From the NCBI RefSeq assembly GCF_000285515.1, contig NZ_HE610961.1:173863-237862 (forward strand): a stretch of DNA of 64,000 bases, in the 5' to 3' direction. A program made the translations under genes and the position numbers. Positions 21,380 to 31,103 of this stretch are shown here, in pieces. Source of the DNA: Paenibacillus senegalensis JC66 (lineage in GTDB: Bacteria; Bacillota; Bacilli; Paenibacillales; NBRC-103111). The number at the start of each line of letters is the position of its first letter. Within the stretch, counting starts at the first letter, position 1. The notes under the pieces are model-generated. The model was not told the origin of the DNA and ran no database searches. It was given only the letters and a program-made list of their open reading frames with translations.

Positions 21380-21658
21380 TTACACCCCGCTAACCAAGCG
21401 GTCTACTGTGCCTCCCGCGTCTTCCTCCGCTTGAAAAGCTTCCGAGGCGATGTGGAGATTGATTTTTGCCATTTCCATGTATCCGCGCTGCATCGACTCG
21501 CGCAAAGTTCTTTTCTTGCGTTCCCCGAGATAAAGCCGCATCGCTTGTCTAATCAATTCACTGCGATTGGATTTCTCAAGTTCCACAATTCCATCGACCT
21601 CTCGCAAAAGCTGGTCCGGCAAACTAATCATGATCCTTTTAGTGTTCAAACTGGACAC
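21380..21658 (-). CDS. ndoAI: NdoAI/EndoAI antitoxin (ribbon-helix-helix)
   Basis: The 92-residue protein starts SSLNTKRIMISLPDQLLREV, a ribbon-helix-helix DNA-binding domain (strand, then helices to LIRQAMRLYLGER). The C-terminal tail neutralises NdoA. The open frame reaches 21757, but GGAGGTGCAAAGATCT precedes the GTG at 21658, and the upstream part is hydrophobic and not antitoxin-like. It represses its own operon with the toxin in related systems. The gene lies 132 bases downstream of alr. Confidence 0.93.
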   Translation of the reverse strand: MSSLNTKRIMISLPDQLLREVDGIVELEKSNRSELIRQAMRLYLGERKKRTLRESMQRGYMEMAKINLHIASEAFQAEEDAGGTVDRLVSGV

Positions 21659-21790
21659 AGATCTTTGCACCTCCAAACATTTCAAAACCCATATTACCAT
21701 TATAACGGAATGTAAGCAATTTAATACAAGAAAAAATATATGACATTCGTATAGCAAATAAGCTATACTCCTTGGCGATGCCCACTCAAA

Positions 21791-22984
21791 TCAGCTGATT
21801 GAGGGCGATCCGTAATAATGCTGCAATAAATTGACGGTTTCTTGAACTTCACCGCCGCGCACATAAATCTTCGCTACACGATGCGAAATCATACACACGA
21901 CTTCATACGGAATGGTTCCCAGTTGAGCGGCAATCTCCTCTACGGTAATAGATTCCTCGCCTTGAGTGCCAAACAATACCACCTCGTCGCCCAGCTTCGC
22001 TTCAGGAACTTGAGTAACATCCAGCATGCACTGATCCATACAGATCGTCCCCACTACCGGTACACGGCGTCCGCCGACAAGCGCGGCGGCCTTGCCCGTT
22101 AACATCCGGGAATAGCCGTCTGCATATCCGACCGGAAGTGTCGCTATCCGTTCTCCATCCTGCTTGGTATGATAGATGGAACCATAACTGATCGCTTCTC
22201 CCGCCCGCATTTCCTTAAGCATCACAATGCCGGCCTTCAAGCTCATCACCGGCTTCAGCCTGATCCGCTCACGGCAAACCTCCGCTGAAGGATAGATTCC
22301 ATACATACTTATGCCAAGACGCACCATATTATAAGTCAACTCGGGCGAATCAATCGCGGTTGCGCTGTTTCCTGCATGGATAAAACGAAAGGAGTGCCCA
22401 CTCTGTTCAAAATGATCAATAATCTGCTTGAATTTGCGGTGCTGCTCTCTCGTATACGTTTTATCCTCTTCATCCGCGCAGGCGTAATGAGTGAATACCC
22501 CTTCCAATTCGATGCCAGGTGTACGCAGAGCCTTGTTAATGAATGCGATGGCTTCATCTGTCCGATGCAGCCCTAACCGCCCCATTCCGGTATCGACCTT
22601 GACATGAACTCGCGCAGGATGCTGCTCTGTCGCCCCTGCAGCCAAAGCCTCCAAAACATCCTCACTGTACACATTCAATGTAATATCATGACTGAGGGCG
22701 AGCGGCACTCCTTGGACAGGGGTATAGCCCAAGACGAGAATCGGTGTCGTAATGCCTGCTCTTCTCAACTCCAACGCCTCATCCAAAAAGGCTACCCCCA
22801 AATAAGTCACGCCGCAGGCAATGGCTTCCTTAGCCACTTCCACGGCACCATGCCCGTAAGCATCCGCCTTGATGACGGCCATCCTGTGCATGGATGGAGG
22901 CAGCAGCTTCGCAAATGCCTCCAGGTTGTCACGCAATGCATCCAGGGAAATCTCTATCCATGTAGGACGATAAAACGAGTCCAA
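21791..22984 (-). CDS. alr: Alanine racemase
   Basis: A 397-residue fold-type III PLP enzyme that interconverts L- and D-alanine for cell wall synthesis. The PLP lysine is K39 in AVIKADAYGHGAVEVA. The catalytic tyrosine region is GEAISYGSIYHT near residue 265, and RLGISMYGIYPS and VGTICMDQCMLDVT are conserved blocks. It lies between the LolA-like lipoprotein gene and ndoAI-ndoA as in Bacillus. It is probably the housekeeping copy. Confidence 0.96.
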   Translation of the reverse strand: MDSFYRPTWIEISLDALRDNLEAFAKLLPPSMHRMAVIKADAYGHGAVEVAKEAIACGVTYLGVAFLDEALELRRAGITTPILVLGYTPVQGVPLALSHDITLNVYSEDVLEALAAGATEQHPARVHVKVDTGMGRLGLHRTDEAIAFINKALRTPGIELEGVFTHYACADEEDKTYTREQHRKFKQIIDHFEQSGHSFRFIHAGNSATAIDSPELTYNMVRLGISMYGIYPSAEVCRERIRLKPVMSLKAGIVMLKEMRAGEAISYGSIYHTKQDGERIATLPVGYADGYSRMLTGKAAALVGGRRVPVVGTICMDQCMLDVTQVPEAKLGDEVVLFGTQGEESITVEEIAAQLGTIPYEVVCMISHRVAKIYVRGGEVQETVNLLQHYYGSPSIS

Positions 22985-23161
22985 ACTCCTTCACCTTCTT
23001 CTTGCAGCCTAGACAGCTTAGCAGCTTCCATACAACTTAAGAGGGCACATAGGACCGCAAGCAGGCCGTCTATGTAACCCTCCCCATTTTTACAGTTCGT
23101 TGCTATTTAACCACCTTAATCGTAAACGCTGCAAGTAATGCTGTCAATCAAACCTTAGACC

Positions 23162-24214
23162 TTATTTTCCGCTTTGCCCCTGCACCGACAAAGCGATTTG
23201 AATAATCTCGGATTCTGGCAAATCACCGGAAGAAAGTCTGAATTCCACATTGTCATTAATCCAGGTGAATGTCTTTTTATCCTCCCCAATGAGAGTCCCC
23301 CACGTGTAGCCCAAATCTATCAGCTTGCCGGATTGAACGGAAGCCGCCTGATCAACCGGTTTCGATTGGAGAATCGTATAGTTGTACGTTCCGCTATAAC
23401 GCTGTAGCAGCCCCTTTCCTTCTCCCAGCTGTACCTCGCTAATTCCTGTCTGAACGACTCCATCCGGCAAGTATTCCGGCTCCACGTAAACAGGCGTTTG
23501 CGGCTCGCCTGCCGTAGGTTCAGCATCGACACCTTGATCGGCTTCAGCCATAACGGGAGTGGATTGCAGCTGTGCTGCGGTCATATTGCGGCTCATGTCG
23601 AACGAATCATTCTCAAACTGCTTGCCGAACTCAAAGTGGGTGAAATCAACTGTAACCATTTTGTTGCTGTTCTCGTCGCTGACCTCTACATGCAGGGGCT
23701 GTAATGTTTTGGCATCAAACCAAACTTTCTGTCTCGCTAGCGATGGATTCTGGTAATTGGCTGTCACATCAAAAACGTAGCTGTTTTCTTCATTGGTGAA
23801 TTGCCGCTCCTTATCCAGCACGACGCTCTGCACCAGCGATTGATACAAATATACCTGTCCCTGATTGTTTGGCCAGTCGCTCTGAAAACGGAAGCTTTTG
23901 TTCAAATGAGGAGTCAGCACATAAACACCCTCGTCATTGCGCAGAACGATCTGGGTAATATCCTTCTTCGTGTTCGTCAGCGCGATCCGGTAAAAATGCG
24001 GATTCTTATACCATACTTCCACCTGATATTCCTGAGGCAGCTGCCCCGTGTGCAAAGTCATAACCCCCACGCCCTGATAGCTTTCCAAATCCCCGACCTT
24101 CTTCTCCAAATCCCCGACAATCGATTCTACGTCTTTCGTGCCGCAGCCGACCAGCGCCACAGCAATAGCCATTACGAGAGCCACAAACCCAAACATGCGC
24201 CGCATACCTATCAT
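23162..24214 (-). CDS. LolA-like sporulation lipoprotein (YdcC type)
   Basis: The protein carries a lipoprotein signal (MRRMFGFVALVMAIAVALVG then Cys). A LolA/LolB-like domain follows (GVGVMTLHTGQLPQEYQVEV, WYKNPHFYRIALTN, VWFDAKTLQPLHVEV). A second C-terminal beta domain comes after a linker. B. subtilis YdcC, an outer-membrane-carrier-like lipoprotein made in the forespore or mother cell, sits immediately upstream of alr; GerS of C. difficile is a relative. I choose the ATG at 24214 after GGAGGAGAGGA rather than the open frame to 24304. The exact ligand is unknown. Confidence 0.85.
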   Translation of the reverse strand: MIGMRRMFGFVALVMAIAVALVGCGTKDVESIVGDLEKKVGDLESYQGVGVMTLHTGQLPQEYQVEVWYKNPHFYRIALTNTKKDITQIVLRNDEGVYVLTPHLNKSFRFQSDWPNNQGQVYLYQSLVQSVVLDKERQFTNEENSYVFDVTANYQNPSLARQKVWFDAKTLQPLHVEVSDENSNKMVTVDFTHFEFGKQFENDSFDMSRNMTAAQLQSTPVMAEADQGVDAEPTAGEPQTPVYVEPEYLPDGVVQTGISEVQLGEGKGLLQRYSGTYNYTILQSKPVDQAASVQSGKLIDLGYTWGTLIGEDKKTFTWINDNVEFRLSSGDLPESEIIQIALSVQGQSGK

Positions 24215-24305
24215 TCCTCTCCTCCATCGTGGAATTGTTCTAAAACCGGCTTCGTCAGCCTTGGCTTTGTACATTGATACATGTCTATGAGCCGACTTGG
24301 CCAAT

Positions 24306-24327
24306 TATGCGGACGGGTTTGACGAGC
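24306..24327. repeat. 22-bp repeat, copy 1
   Basis: Positions 24306-24327 are identical to 32112-32133 (TATGCGGACGGGTTTGACGA plus GC). The two copies are in the same orientation 7.8 kb apart and flank the scarred hem/SLH region. In one frame the sequence reads YADGFDE, so both may be remnants of one gene. Confidence 0.6.
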
Positions 24328-24516
24328 ATGACAAGTCGTTTTCGCCTGGAAAGGCAAGAGTCTGCGTCCCGGACGGTTTCGCTGTCTCTGCAGCAAGTTC
24401 ACGCAGGTTCTCCGGGAAACTGCTTACAACGTCACGGCGCTAACAGCTTGCAAACAGGAACTCGCTGGAAGTGGTTTCAACGAAAGAGTGAACCGAGCGT
24501 ATGCTCGTACTTCTGA

Positions 24517-24550
24517 ACAAAAAGAAAAGGAACCCCGAAAGGTTCCCTTG
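24517..24550 (-). terminator. Terminator downstream of the truncated integrase
   Basis: On the minus strand GGAACC pairs with GGTTCC across TTTCGG and is followed by TTTTCTTTTTG. It lies 50 bases after the integrase remnant stop. The rest of 24215-24598 has no supported gene. Confidence 0.75.
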
Positions 24551-24598
24551 AGTGGGCGCAGTGAAGGCGGCTACAGAAGCCAAGACTTCCGACGAGTG

Positions 24599-25038
24599 TC
24601 ACACCGAATCGGTACACTGGATGAGTGCGTTCAACCCTGTTGATTGTGCCGGTTCCAGTTGTACAAGTTCGTCAAACTTGGCGGCAGCAGCTTCTTGAAG
24701 CCCAGGGAGCAAGTGGCTGTAGCGGTCCAGTGTGATCGTGACGGACGAGTGGCCGAGTCGCTCACTGACTACTTTCGGGTGAACACCGGCTTTCAAAAGC
24801 AGTGAAGCATGGGTGTGGCGAAGGTCGTGGAAACGGATGTAAGGCAACTTTGTTTTCTTCCGAAAGAAGTAGTACCAGACCCCTTCCAATTGTTGCGGTG
24901 TGAGAGGACCGCCATCTTGCTTGCAGAAAACAAGGTCGTGGTTCTGGTAGTGTTCAGATGCCAACCGATCCGCCAGTTGCCACCTTCTGTGTTTTTTCAA
25001 GGCGGTGATGGTCTGCTCCGGCAAAGCGACGGTCCGAA
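24599..25038 (-). pseudogene. Tyrosine integrase, C-terminal fragment
   Basis: Only the catalytic C-terminus remains (about 146 residues): GVRTVALPEQTITALKKH, HDLRHTHASLLLKAG (His, Arg), ERLGHSSVTITLDRYSHLLP (His, Tyr). The N-terminal domains and the first catalytic Arg are missing. The upstream end runs directly into hemE sequence in another frame. The protein resembles the intact integrase of this window in its HTHASLLLK block but is clearly a different enzyme. It marks the scar of a lost element. Confidence 0.8.
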
Positions 25039-25191
25039 CTCCGGCTGGCGGCAAATTTCAAGCAAGCTGTATTTTTTCTTGATTTCCCGATATTCCGGAT
25101 CGTATCGTCCCGCCTGTCTCATATACCATACAGGAACCCGCTCTACCTTTTGTCCGCGGCAGGCTCGAATGAACAAATCGTCATATGTCAT
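25039..25191 (-). pseudogene. hemE: hemE, 5' fragment (uroporphyrinogen decarboxylase)
   Basis: The first 51 codons match HemE: TYDDLFIRACRGQKVERVPV, then WYMRQAGRYDPEYREIKKKY and SLLEICRQPE. The conserved RQAGR substrate motif is present. After the E of CRQPE the similarity stops and integrase sequence begins. A full HemE is about 350 residues, so this copy cannot be functional. It is in the same orientation as hemL and hemB', as in a hem operon. Confidence 0.85.
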
Positions 25192-25445
25192 TAGTTCTGA
25201 GTCTCCTTAAACTCCGTGCTGTAAGCCAATTTCCGTGCACCGAAGAGGTGCTTCGTCCATACATGCGATTATGGGAACCGCCATGACGAACAGTGAAATC
25301 GACTCCTGTATTCTCTTAAATCCATTATGCCCTTTTTAAAGATACGTCACAACCAGCGTAAACAAAATGTTTCTGACAAATATATGACAAAGCTGACTTC
25401 GTGACGTCAGTTGGCTCGTCATTTAACTAGACGGTAACCGATCGC

Positions 25446-25640
25446 TTATTCCTTTTTTGCCTCGGTTCCGTCACGATCATCCACTAATTTATCAAGCTGC
25501 TTATTGTTCATGCGAAACCCTCTGACGACGATAGTTTTAAGCTCTTCCAATTTCCGTTCCTGAATTTCAAGCCGCTTTTTCACGTTCCAATTAAGATTCC
25601 AGACTAAAATCGCGATGATGAGCAAAAGAATCTCTACCAT
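25446..25640 (-). CDS. Small membrane-anchored protein (64 aa)
   Basis: An N-terminal membrane helix (VEILLLIIAILVWNL, residues 2-17) is followed by a basic and acidic helical tail (KKRLEIQERKLEELKTIVVR). AAGGTGAGAAC lies before the ATG. It lies alone between the hemE fragment and a divergent operon. No family is recognised. The preceding gap 25192-25445 is AT-rich and shows no gene. Confidence 0.55.
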   Translation of the reverse strand: MVEILLLIIAILVWNLNWNVKKRLEIQERKLEELKTIVVRGFRMNNKQLDKLVDDRDGTEAKKE

Positions 25641-25799
25641 GTTCTCACCTTACTTTTTTGTATAATTTGATATATTCCTATACCAGCCAAGACAATCGAT
25701 CGTTTGGCTGCCAGTGATTCCAATCTTCCTCTTCGTTTCACTTTACCATATCATTTGCAGACATAATTAAGCTTTTCAACTGCAAATTGATTATTCGCA

Positions 25800-25828
25800 T
25801 TGACAAATTTGATCGATCAGTATAGGAT
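25800..25828 (+). promoter_or_regulatory. Promoter with palindromic TetR-type operator
   Basis: TTGACA (25800-25805) is followed by the perfect 10-bp palindrome TGATCGATCA (25810-25819). TATAGG then sits 15 bases after the -35, or TAGGAT at 17. The palindrome sits between the promoter elements, upstream of a membrane protein and a TetR regulator. Autorepression by the TetR protein is the natural reading. Confidence 0.6.
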
Positions 25829-25879
25829 TTAATTAAATGATTAAATTTTAATTGAATGACCAATCAAAGGGGTGCTTTG

Positions 25880-26350
25880 ATGAGCAAACAAATTAATTTT
25901 CACGATTTCCCTCGCTCGTTTCAATTAGCCTTTCCGTTTTTAAGCATTATTTTGTCAGGTGCGTCGTTTTGGTATGTTTTTTATCTTGTTAACCAGGAAT
26001 CGTTGCAATTTATACAATGGATCAGACTCATTATTTTTGCCCTCATCGGTGTCATCCTGCTCTTGTCTGCTATCATTTTCATTTTTCACAAAGCGTTAGC
26101 ATGGAAAGGGTTCATTTTCGGGTTGTCATTACTTCCTGTATTATTGTGTTTACAGCTTTGCTTGTTTATTATAACTATTATAAGAATGCTGATTGGATCG
26201 ATATTTCAAGGACAACTTCCTGAACCGATCCGGATGTTTATTGAAAATTATCCAAGTAAATACGATGTTGCGATCATTATTATACTCTTGATCGTTGGCT
26301 TTCTGGTGGTTATCAATAAGCTAAACAAAAAGAAAATGAAAAAGGACTAA
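25880..26350 (+). CDS. Multi-pass membrane protein (156 aa)
   Basis: The protein has about four hydrophobic segments (AFPFLSIILSGASFWYVFYL, IIFALIGVILLLSAIIFIF, FIFGLSLLPVLLCLQLCLF, VAIIIILLIVGFLVVI) and a lysine-rich C-terminus. The frame opens at 25856. I start at the ATG at 25880 (MSKQINFHDF), after AAGGGGTGC. It is co-transcribed with the downstream TetR gene (18 bases). No transporter family is recognised. The pair is AT-rich compared with hemL, which suggests horizontal origin. Confidence 0.65.
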   Translation: MSKQINFHDFPRSFQLAFPFLSIILSGASFWYVFYLVNQESLQFIQWIRLIIFALIGVILLLSAIIFIFHKALAWKGFIFGLSLLPVLLCLQLCLFIITIIRMLIGSIFQGQLPEPIRMFIENYPSKYDVAIIIILLIVGFLVVINKLNKKKMKKD

Positions 26351-26367
26351 GGCTCGGAGGAATGACA

Positions 26368-26973
26368 ATGGGAGATCAGCCGTCTTTTATCGCTCAAGCA
26401 AGGAGAGAACAAATTATCAAGGCAGCGGTTGAAACTTTAAATGAGATTGGCTATGTCAATGTCAGCCTAGCTAAAATCGCAAAAAAAGCAAAAATCAGCG
26501 CAGGATTAATCTCCTATCACTTTCAGGATAAAGATGACTTGATCAATCATACGCTGGTATATTTGTTAAAAAAACAATATGAATATATTGAAGAAAAAGT
26601 GCGCACACAGCAATCTGCATACGACCAATTGATTGCCTTTGTTGGAGCATCTATAGATTACCAGGCTGCTCACAATGAGCATAATATCGCATTAATTGAA
26701 ATTATTTTTAATGCGCGCACAGAGGAAAACGTCCCTTTTTATAAGGTAACCAATGACGATGAAGACCCGTTATATGCGTTATTACAGAACATTTTGGTCT
26801 ACGGACAGAAGACACAAGAATTTTCCGAATTTAATCCTAAATACGCTGCAATCATGATCCAGGGAGCGATTGCTGAATCTATGCTGATAAACGGAGAATC
26901 CTTTGATTCGGAAGTTTATAAGCAAGTATGCATTGAAATGATCACTAGGATGATTAAACGAAACGGTACGTAG
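26368..26973 (+). CDS. TetR-family transcriptional regulator
   Basis: Residues 10-55 form a TetR HTH: REQIIKAAVETLNEIGYVNV, then SLAKIAKKAKISAGLISYHF and QDKDDLINHTLVYLL. The rest is a helical ligand-binding domain of usual size (about 200 residues total). I use the ATG at 26368, seven bases after GGAGG, rather than the one at 26362. It probably represses its own operon and the membrane protein through the palindrome at 25810. The ligand is unknown. Confidence 0.88.
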   Translation: MGDQPSFIAQARREQIIKAAVETLNEIGYVNVSLAKIAKKAKISAGLISYHFQDKDDLINHTLVYLLKKQYEYIEEKVRTQQSAYDQLIAFVGASIDYQAAHNEHNIALIEIIFNARTEENVPFYKVTNDDEDPLYALLQNILVYGQKTQEFSEFNPKYAAIMIQGAIAESMLINGESFDSEVYKQVCIEMITRMIKRNGT

Positions 26974-26979
26974 GAAAAC

Positions 26980-27012
26980 TGGCAGCCGCACTGTAAACGG
27001 CTGCTTTTTTAT
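26980..27012 (+). terminator. Terminator after the TetR gene
   Basis: GCAGCCG pairs with CGGCTGC across CACTGTAAA and is followed by TTTTTTAT. From 27013 to 27161 a frame ending FIDEKPEKLSTRFFGYVAKG lacks a start and may be a gene remnant. Confidence 0.85.
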
Positions 27013-27161
27013 ATCATTGAAGTCGGTGTCATCGGATCACGCTTCATCTCAAGAGGTTCTTTATTAATTGCCAGCTTCATCGATGAAAAACCGGAAAAGC
27101 TGAGCACCCGGTTTTTCGGCTACGTTGCTAAAGGGTTTATGTTTAAATGCGATTAAACGTC

Positions 27162-28457
27162 TTACGAAAGTCTCCGAAGCGCTTTCCGATGAGCTAAAAT
27201 GGTTTGATCGATATCTTCGTCCGAATGCGCCAGCGACATGAACATCCCTTCGAACTGGGACGGTGCGATCGAAACGCCTTCGTCGAGCATATTGTTAAAG
27301 TAATTTTTGAATTTGTCCAAATTGGAGGATGAAGCGGAATTGTAATCTACCACCGGCCGATCGGTAAAAAACGGGCAGATCATCGAACCGACACGGTTAA
27401 TCGTTGCCGGGATGCCTGCTTCCTCCGCATTTTTCCGCAGCCCTTCCTCCAAACGTGCCGATTTCCGCTCGAGCTCCTCGTAAACGCCAGGCTTCCCTAA
27501 CAGCTTTAAGGTCGTGTATCCTGCCGCCATCGCCAGCGGATTTCCTGACAATGTTCCTGCTTGATATACCGGGCCAGTCGGCGCGATCTGCTCCATAATG
27601 TCTCGACGTCCGCCATAAGCACCTACCGGCAACCCGCCGCCAATCACTTTGCCAAAACAGGTCAAATCCGGCGTGACGCCAAACAAGCCTTGCGCACAGT
27701 TTTTGTGCACGCGGAAGCCGGTCATCACTTCATCGAATATGAGCAAGCTGCCATACTGCGCCGTCACTTCACGCAGTCCTTGCAAAAAACCGGGCTGCGG
27801 CGGAACGACACCCATATTGCCGGCAATCGGCTCGACAATGACCGCTGCGATATCTTCACCAAATTTCTCAAATGCGAGCCGGATCGAATCGAGATCGTTA
27901 TATGGCACAGTCAGCGTATTGGCTGCGACTGATTCCGGGACGCCGGGACTGTCTGGCAAGCCTAGCGTGGCAACGCCGGAACCGGCTTTTATCAGCAGCG
28001 AATCCGCATGTCCGTGATAGCAACCTTCGAATTTTACGATCTTGCTTCGGCCGGTGTATCCGCGTGCCAGTCTCAACGCGGCCATCGTCGCTTCCGTACC
28101 GGAGTTTACCATGCGAACGGTTTCAACCGACGGCACCCGCTCACATACGAGCGCAGCCATCTCGGTTTCAATTTCTGTCGGCGCCCCAAAGCTTGTCCCT
28201 TGTTCGGCCGTACGTTTGATCGCTTCGACAACTTCCGGGTGAGCATGACCGAGAATAAGCGGCCCCCAGGAAGCGATATAATCGATGTACTCGTTTCCGT
28301 CAATGTCGTAAATGCGGGAACCGCTCGCCCGTTCAACAAAAAACGGGTTGTTTCCGACCGATTTGAATGCGCGGACCGGACTGTTTACACCGCCGGGAAT
28401 CACTTTTTTCGCCGCTTCAAATGCCGCCTTAGACTTTTGATCCTTGCGTCTGTTCAT
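27162..28457 (-). CDS. hemL: Glutamate-1-semialdehyde 2,1-aminomutase
   Basis: The 431-residue class III PLP enzyme converts glutamate-1-semialdehyde to 5-aminolevulinate in the C5 heme pathway. It has [50 protein letters not shown] and the PLP lysine motif [18 protein letters not shown] near residue 265. Length and all blocks are intact. It follows hemB by 57 bases as in hem operons, but here hemB has lost its 5' part, so the usual promoter is gone. Expression of this copy is uncertain. Confidence 0.95.
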   Translation of the reverse strand: MNRRKDQKSKAAFEAAKKVIPGGVNSPVRAFKSVGNNPFFVERASGSRIYDIDGNEYIDYIASWGPLILGHAHPEVVEAIKRTAEQGTSFGAPTEIETEMAALVCERVPSVETVRMVNSGTEATMAALRLARGYTGRSKIVKFEGCYHGHADSLLIKAGSGVATLGLPDSPGVPESVAANTLTVPYNDLDSIRLAFEKFGEDIAAVIVEPIAGNMGVVPPQPGFLQGLREVTAQYGSLLIFDEVMTGFRVHKNCAQGLFGVTPDLTCFGKVIGGGLPVGAYGGRRDIMEQIAPTGPVYQAGTLSGNPLAMAAGYTTLKLLGKPGVYEELERKSARLEEGLRKNAEEAGIPATINRVGSMICPFFTDRPVVDYNSASSSNLDKFKNYFNNMLDEGVSIAPSQFEGMFMSLAHSDEDIDQTILAHRKALRRLS

Positions 28458-28514
28458 TAGATCGCAACTCTCCTTTTCAACATATTGCGTGTTTCTTAAT
28501 CTTAGCTTTAACCG

Positions 28515-29469
<955 letters not shown>

Positions 29470-29559
29470 TACACAATAAACGGCATCGGCACGTTAAATT
29501 CTTAGTAAAGTTCACCGATATAAAAATGAGAAACATGACTTATAGGGAGGTTTCAATCT

Positions 29560-31044
29560 TTGAGGAAACATTTATTTTCAGCTACAGCTTTTGTCATGGC
29601 ATTCGTTATGGTTTTCGCTCTTCTTCCGCAGAGCGTGACCGTATCTGCTGCATTCGGTGATGATGAGAGAGTTTTTGATGATGTGCCGGTGAATCATTGG
29701 GCGGCCGATGCCATTGCCCAAGCAGTCAGCGCCGGGTATGTTAACGGCTACACTGATGGCACATTCAAGCCAGACCAGAAAGTGACTCGCGAGGAATTCA
29801 TTAAAATGGCGGTAGAAGCTGCAGGTATTGACAATTCTAAACTCCAAGACTACCCACTCTGGTCCATGAAATACATCGCAGCAGCTGTGGAACATGGATG
29901 GATTGAAGCACGCCAGTACCAAATGAAACTAGATACGCAATATCCGGAGGGAGTGGACAATAGAGGTGGCTATGGCGCATCTTTAGATGGCATTTCAATT
30001 TCTGCTGATCTTGCCCATTTTCCTCTGTCCCGTGTGGAAATGGCGGAGATTGTGCTGAATGCTCTAGGTGAGTCAGTAGAGAATTCCAAAATCGCAGATA
30101 ATATCTCGCTTGAAGTACTCTACGATTGGAAACATAGAAACAATGTAATGAAGAAAGCAGTTGAGCTAGGTATTATCCGCGGCATGGCTAGTGGCAAACT
30201 ATTGCCGTATGATACGGTAACACGCGCTCAGGCTGTAATGGTTATAGACCGCATGCTCGCTTTAAAGAATGGCGAAACGCTTACCGTTGACGCAACCGCA
30301 CTTGAGTATGTGAGTTCCGAACGAGACCCCTGGGAGCGTGCTATCCGTACAACCAATTTGCCAAGCAATGCAGACCAGTTCCCATACATCCTGCATGACA
30401 TTCCCAACGAAATGTACGAAATGCCGTTCTTCGTTTGGAACAAGGACCGTTTTTTGAATCCCAAGGAATACTTTGAATCCGATTTATACAATGTGTATGA
30501 CAAGCCCGAATTTGAGAAAGTTCTAGACAAGGTGGAAGCCGGTCTCAACCTGATGTACAACGTAGACTATCGAACGATGGACCCCGAAGCTTGGTCGAAA
30601 GAACTTCTCAAGTATCAACATAACGAGCGTAGTCATACGGCTTGGAAATACAATATGCCGTTTGCAGAAGCCGTTGTAGCCAATCGTGTGCAAATCGAAG
30701 GTGAATTCAAGGTAGAACCGTCTACTGTATATGACAATGGCAGACATCATATTGTCCGTGTGCAATACAAATTCCGAATCAACCATGCGGATGAATTGAA
30801 TAACATGATTGTACACGATGAATACGTGCGGCAGTATCATGGTAAAGTAGACATTTTTAACCTTCAAAGAAATGTTTGGTACGAAGGATATGCGGATGTT
30901 CGTGTCATATTCAATGATTCGAGAGGAATCGATATTGGATTCGGCGGTTTGTCTCGTACTACAACTATCTTTGACAACATTATGATTAATGGTGAGCACT
31001 ACGTTGCCATTGACCCTAACAGCATCCGCCCAGCCGATTGGTGA
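29560..31044 (+). CDS. Secreted SLH-domain protein (494 aa)
   Basis: A signal peptide (FSATAFVMAFVMVFALLPQS, cleavage near SAA) is followed by SLH domains: FDDVPVNHWAADAIAQAVSA with YTDGTFKPDQKVTREEF, a second repeat around 100-170, and a third with GIIRGMASGKLLPYDTVTRA near 215-235. The C-terminal half is a beta-rich domain without recognised family. SLH domains bind pyruvylated secondary wall polymer, so the protein is on the cell surface. TTG is the start, after AGGGAGG. A good terminator follows at 31070. Confidence 0.82.
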   Translation: MRKHLFSATAFVMAFVMVFALLPQSVTVSAAFGDDERVFDDVPVNHWAADAIAQAVSAGYVNGYTDGTFKPDQKVTREEFIKMAVEAAGIDNSKLQDYPLWSMKYIAAAVEHGWIEARQYQMKLDTQYPEGVDNRGGYGASLDGISISADLAHFPLSRVEMAEIVLNALGESVENSKIADNISLEVLYDWKHRNNVMKKAVELGIIRGMASGKLLPYDTVTRAQAVMVIDRMLALKNGETLTVDATALEYVSSERDPWERAIRTTNLPSNADQFPYILHDIPNEMYEMPFFVWNKDRFLNPKEYFESDLYNVYDKPEFEKVLDKVEAGLNLMYNVDYRTMDPEAWSKELLKYQHNERSHTAWKYNMPFAEAVVANRVQIEGEFKVEPSTVYDNGRHHIVRVQYKFRINHADELNNMIVHDEYVRQYHGKVDIFNLQRNVWYEGYADVRVIFNDSRGIDIGFGGLSRTTTIFDNIMINGEHYVAIDPNSIRPADW

Positions 31045-31069
31045 AGTTATAAATAATCTGAAACATAAT

Positions 31070-31103
31070 TAAGGGCACTTTCCTTCATAGGAGAGTGCCT
31101 TTT
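31070..31103 (+). terminator. Terminator after the SLH gene
   Basis: AAGGGCACTTTCC pairs with GGAGAGTGCCTT across TTCATA and ends in TTTTGC, 26 bases after the stop. Confidence 0.8.

Noticed and set aside
21026-21658. Plasmid- or phage-type addiction module
   Set aside because: The NdoAI/NdoA pair is in its normal chromosomal place after alr in Bacillales and is not linked to mobile DNA here.
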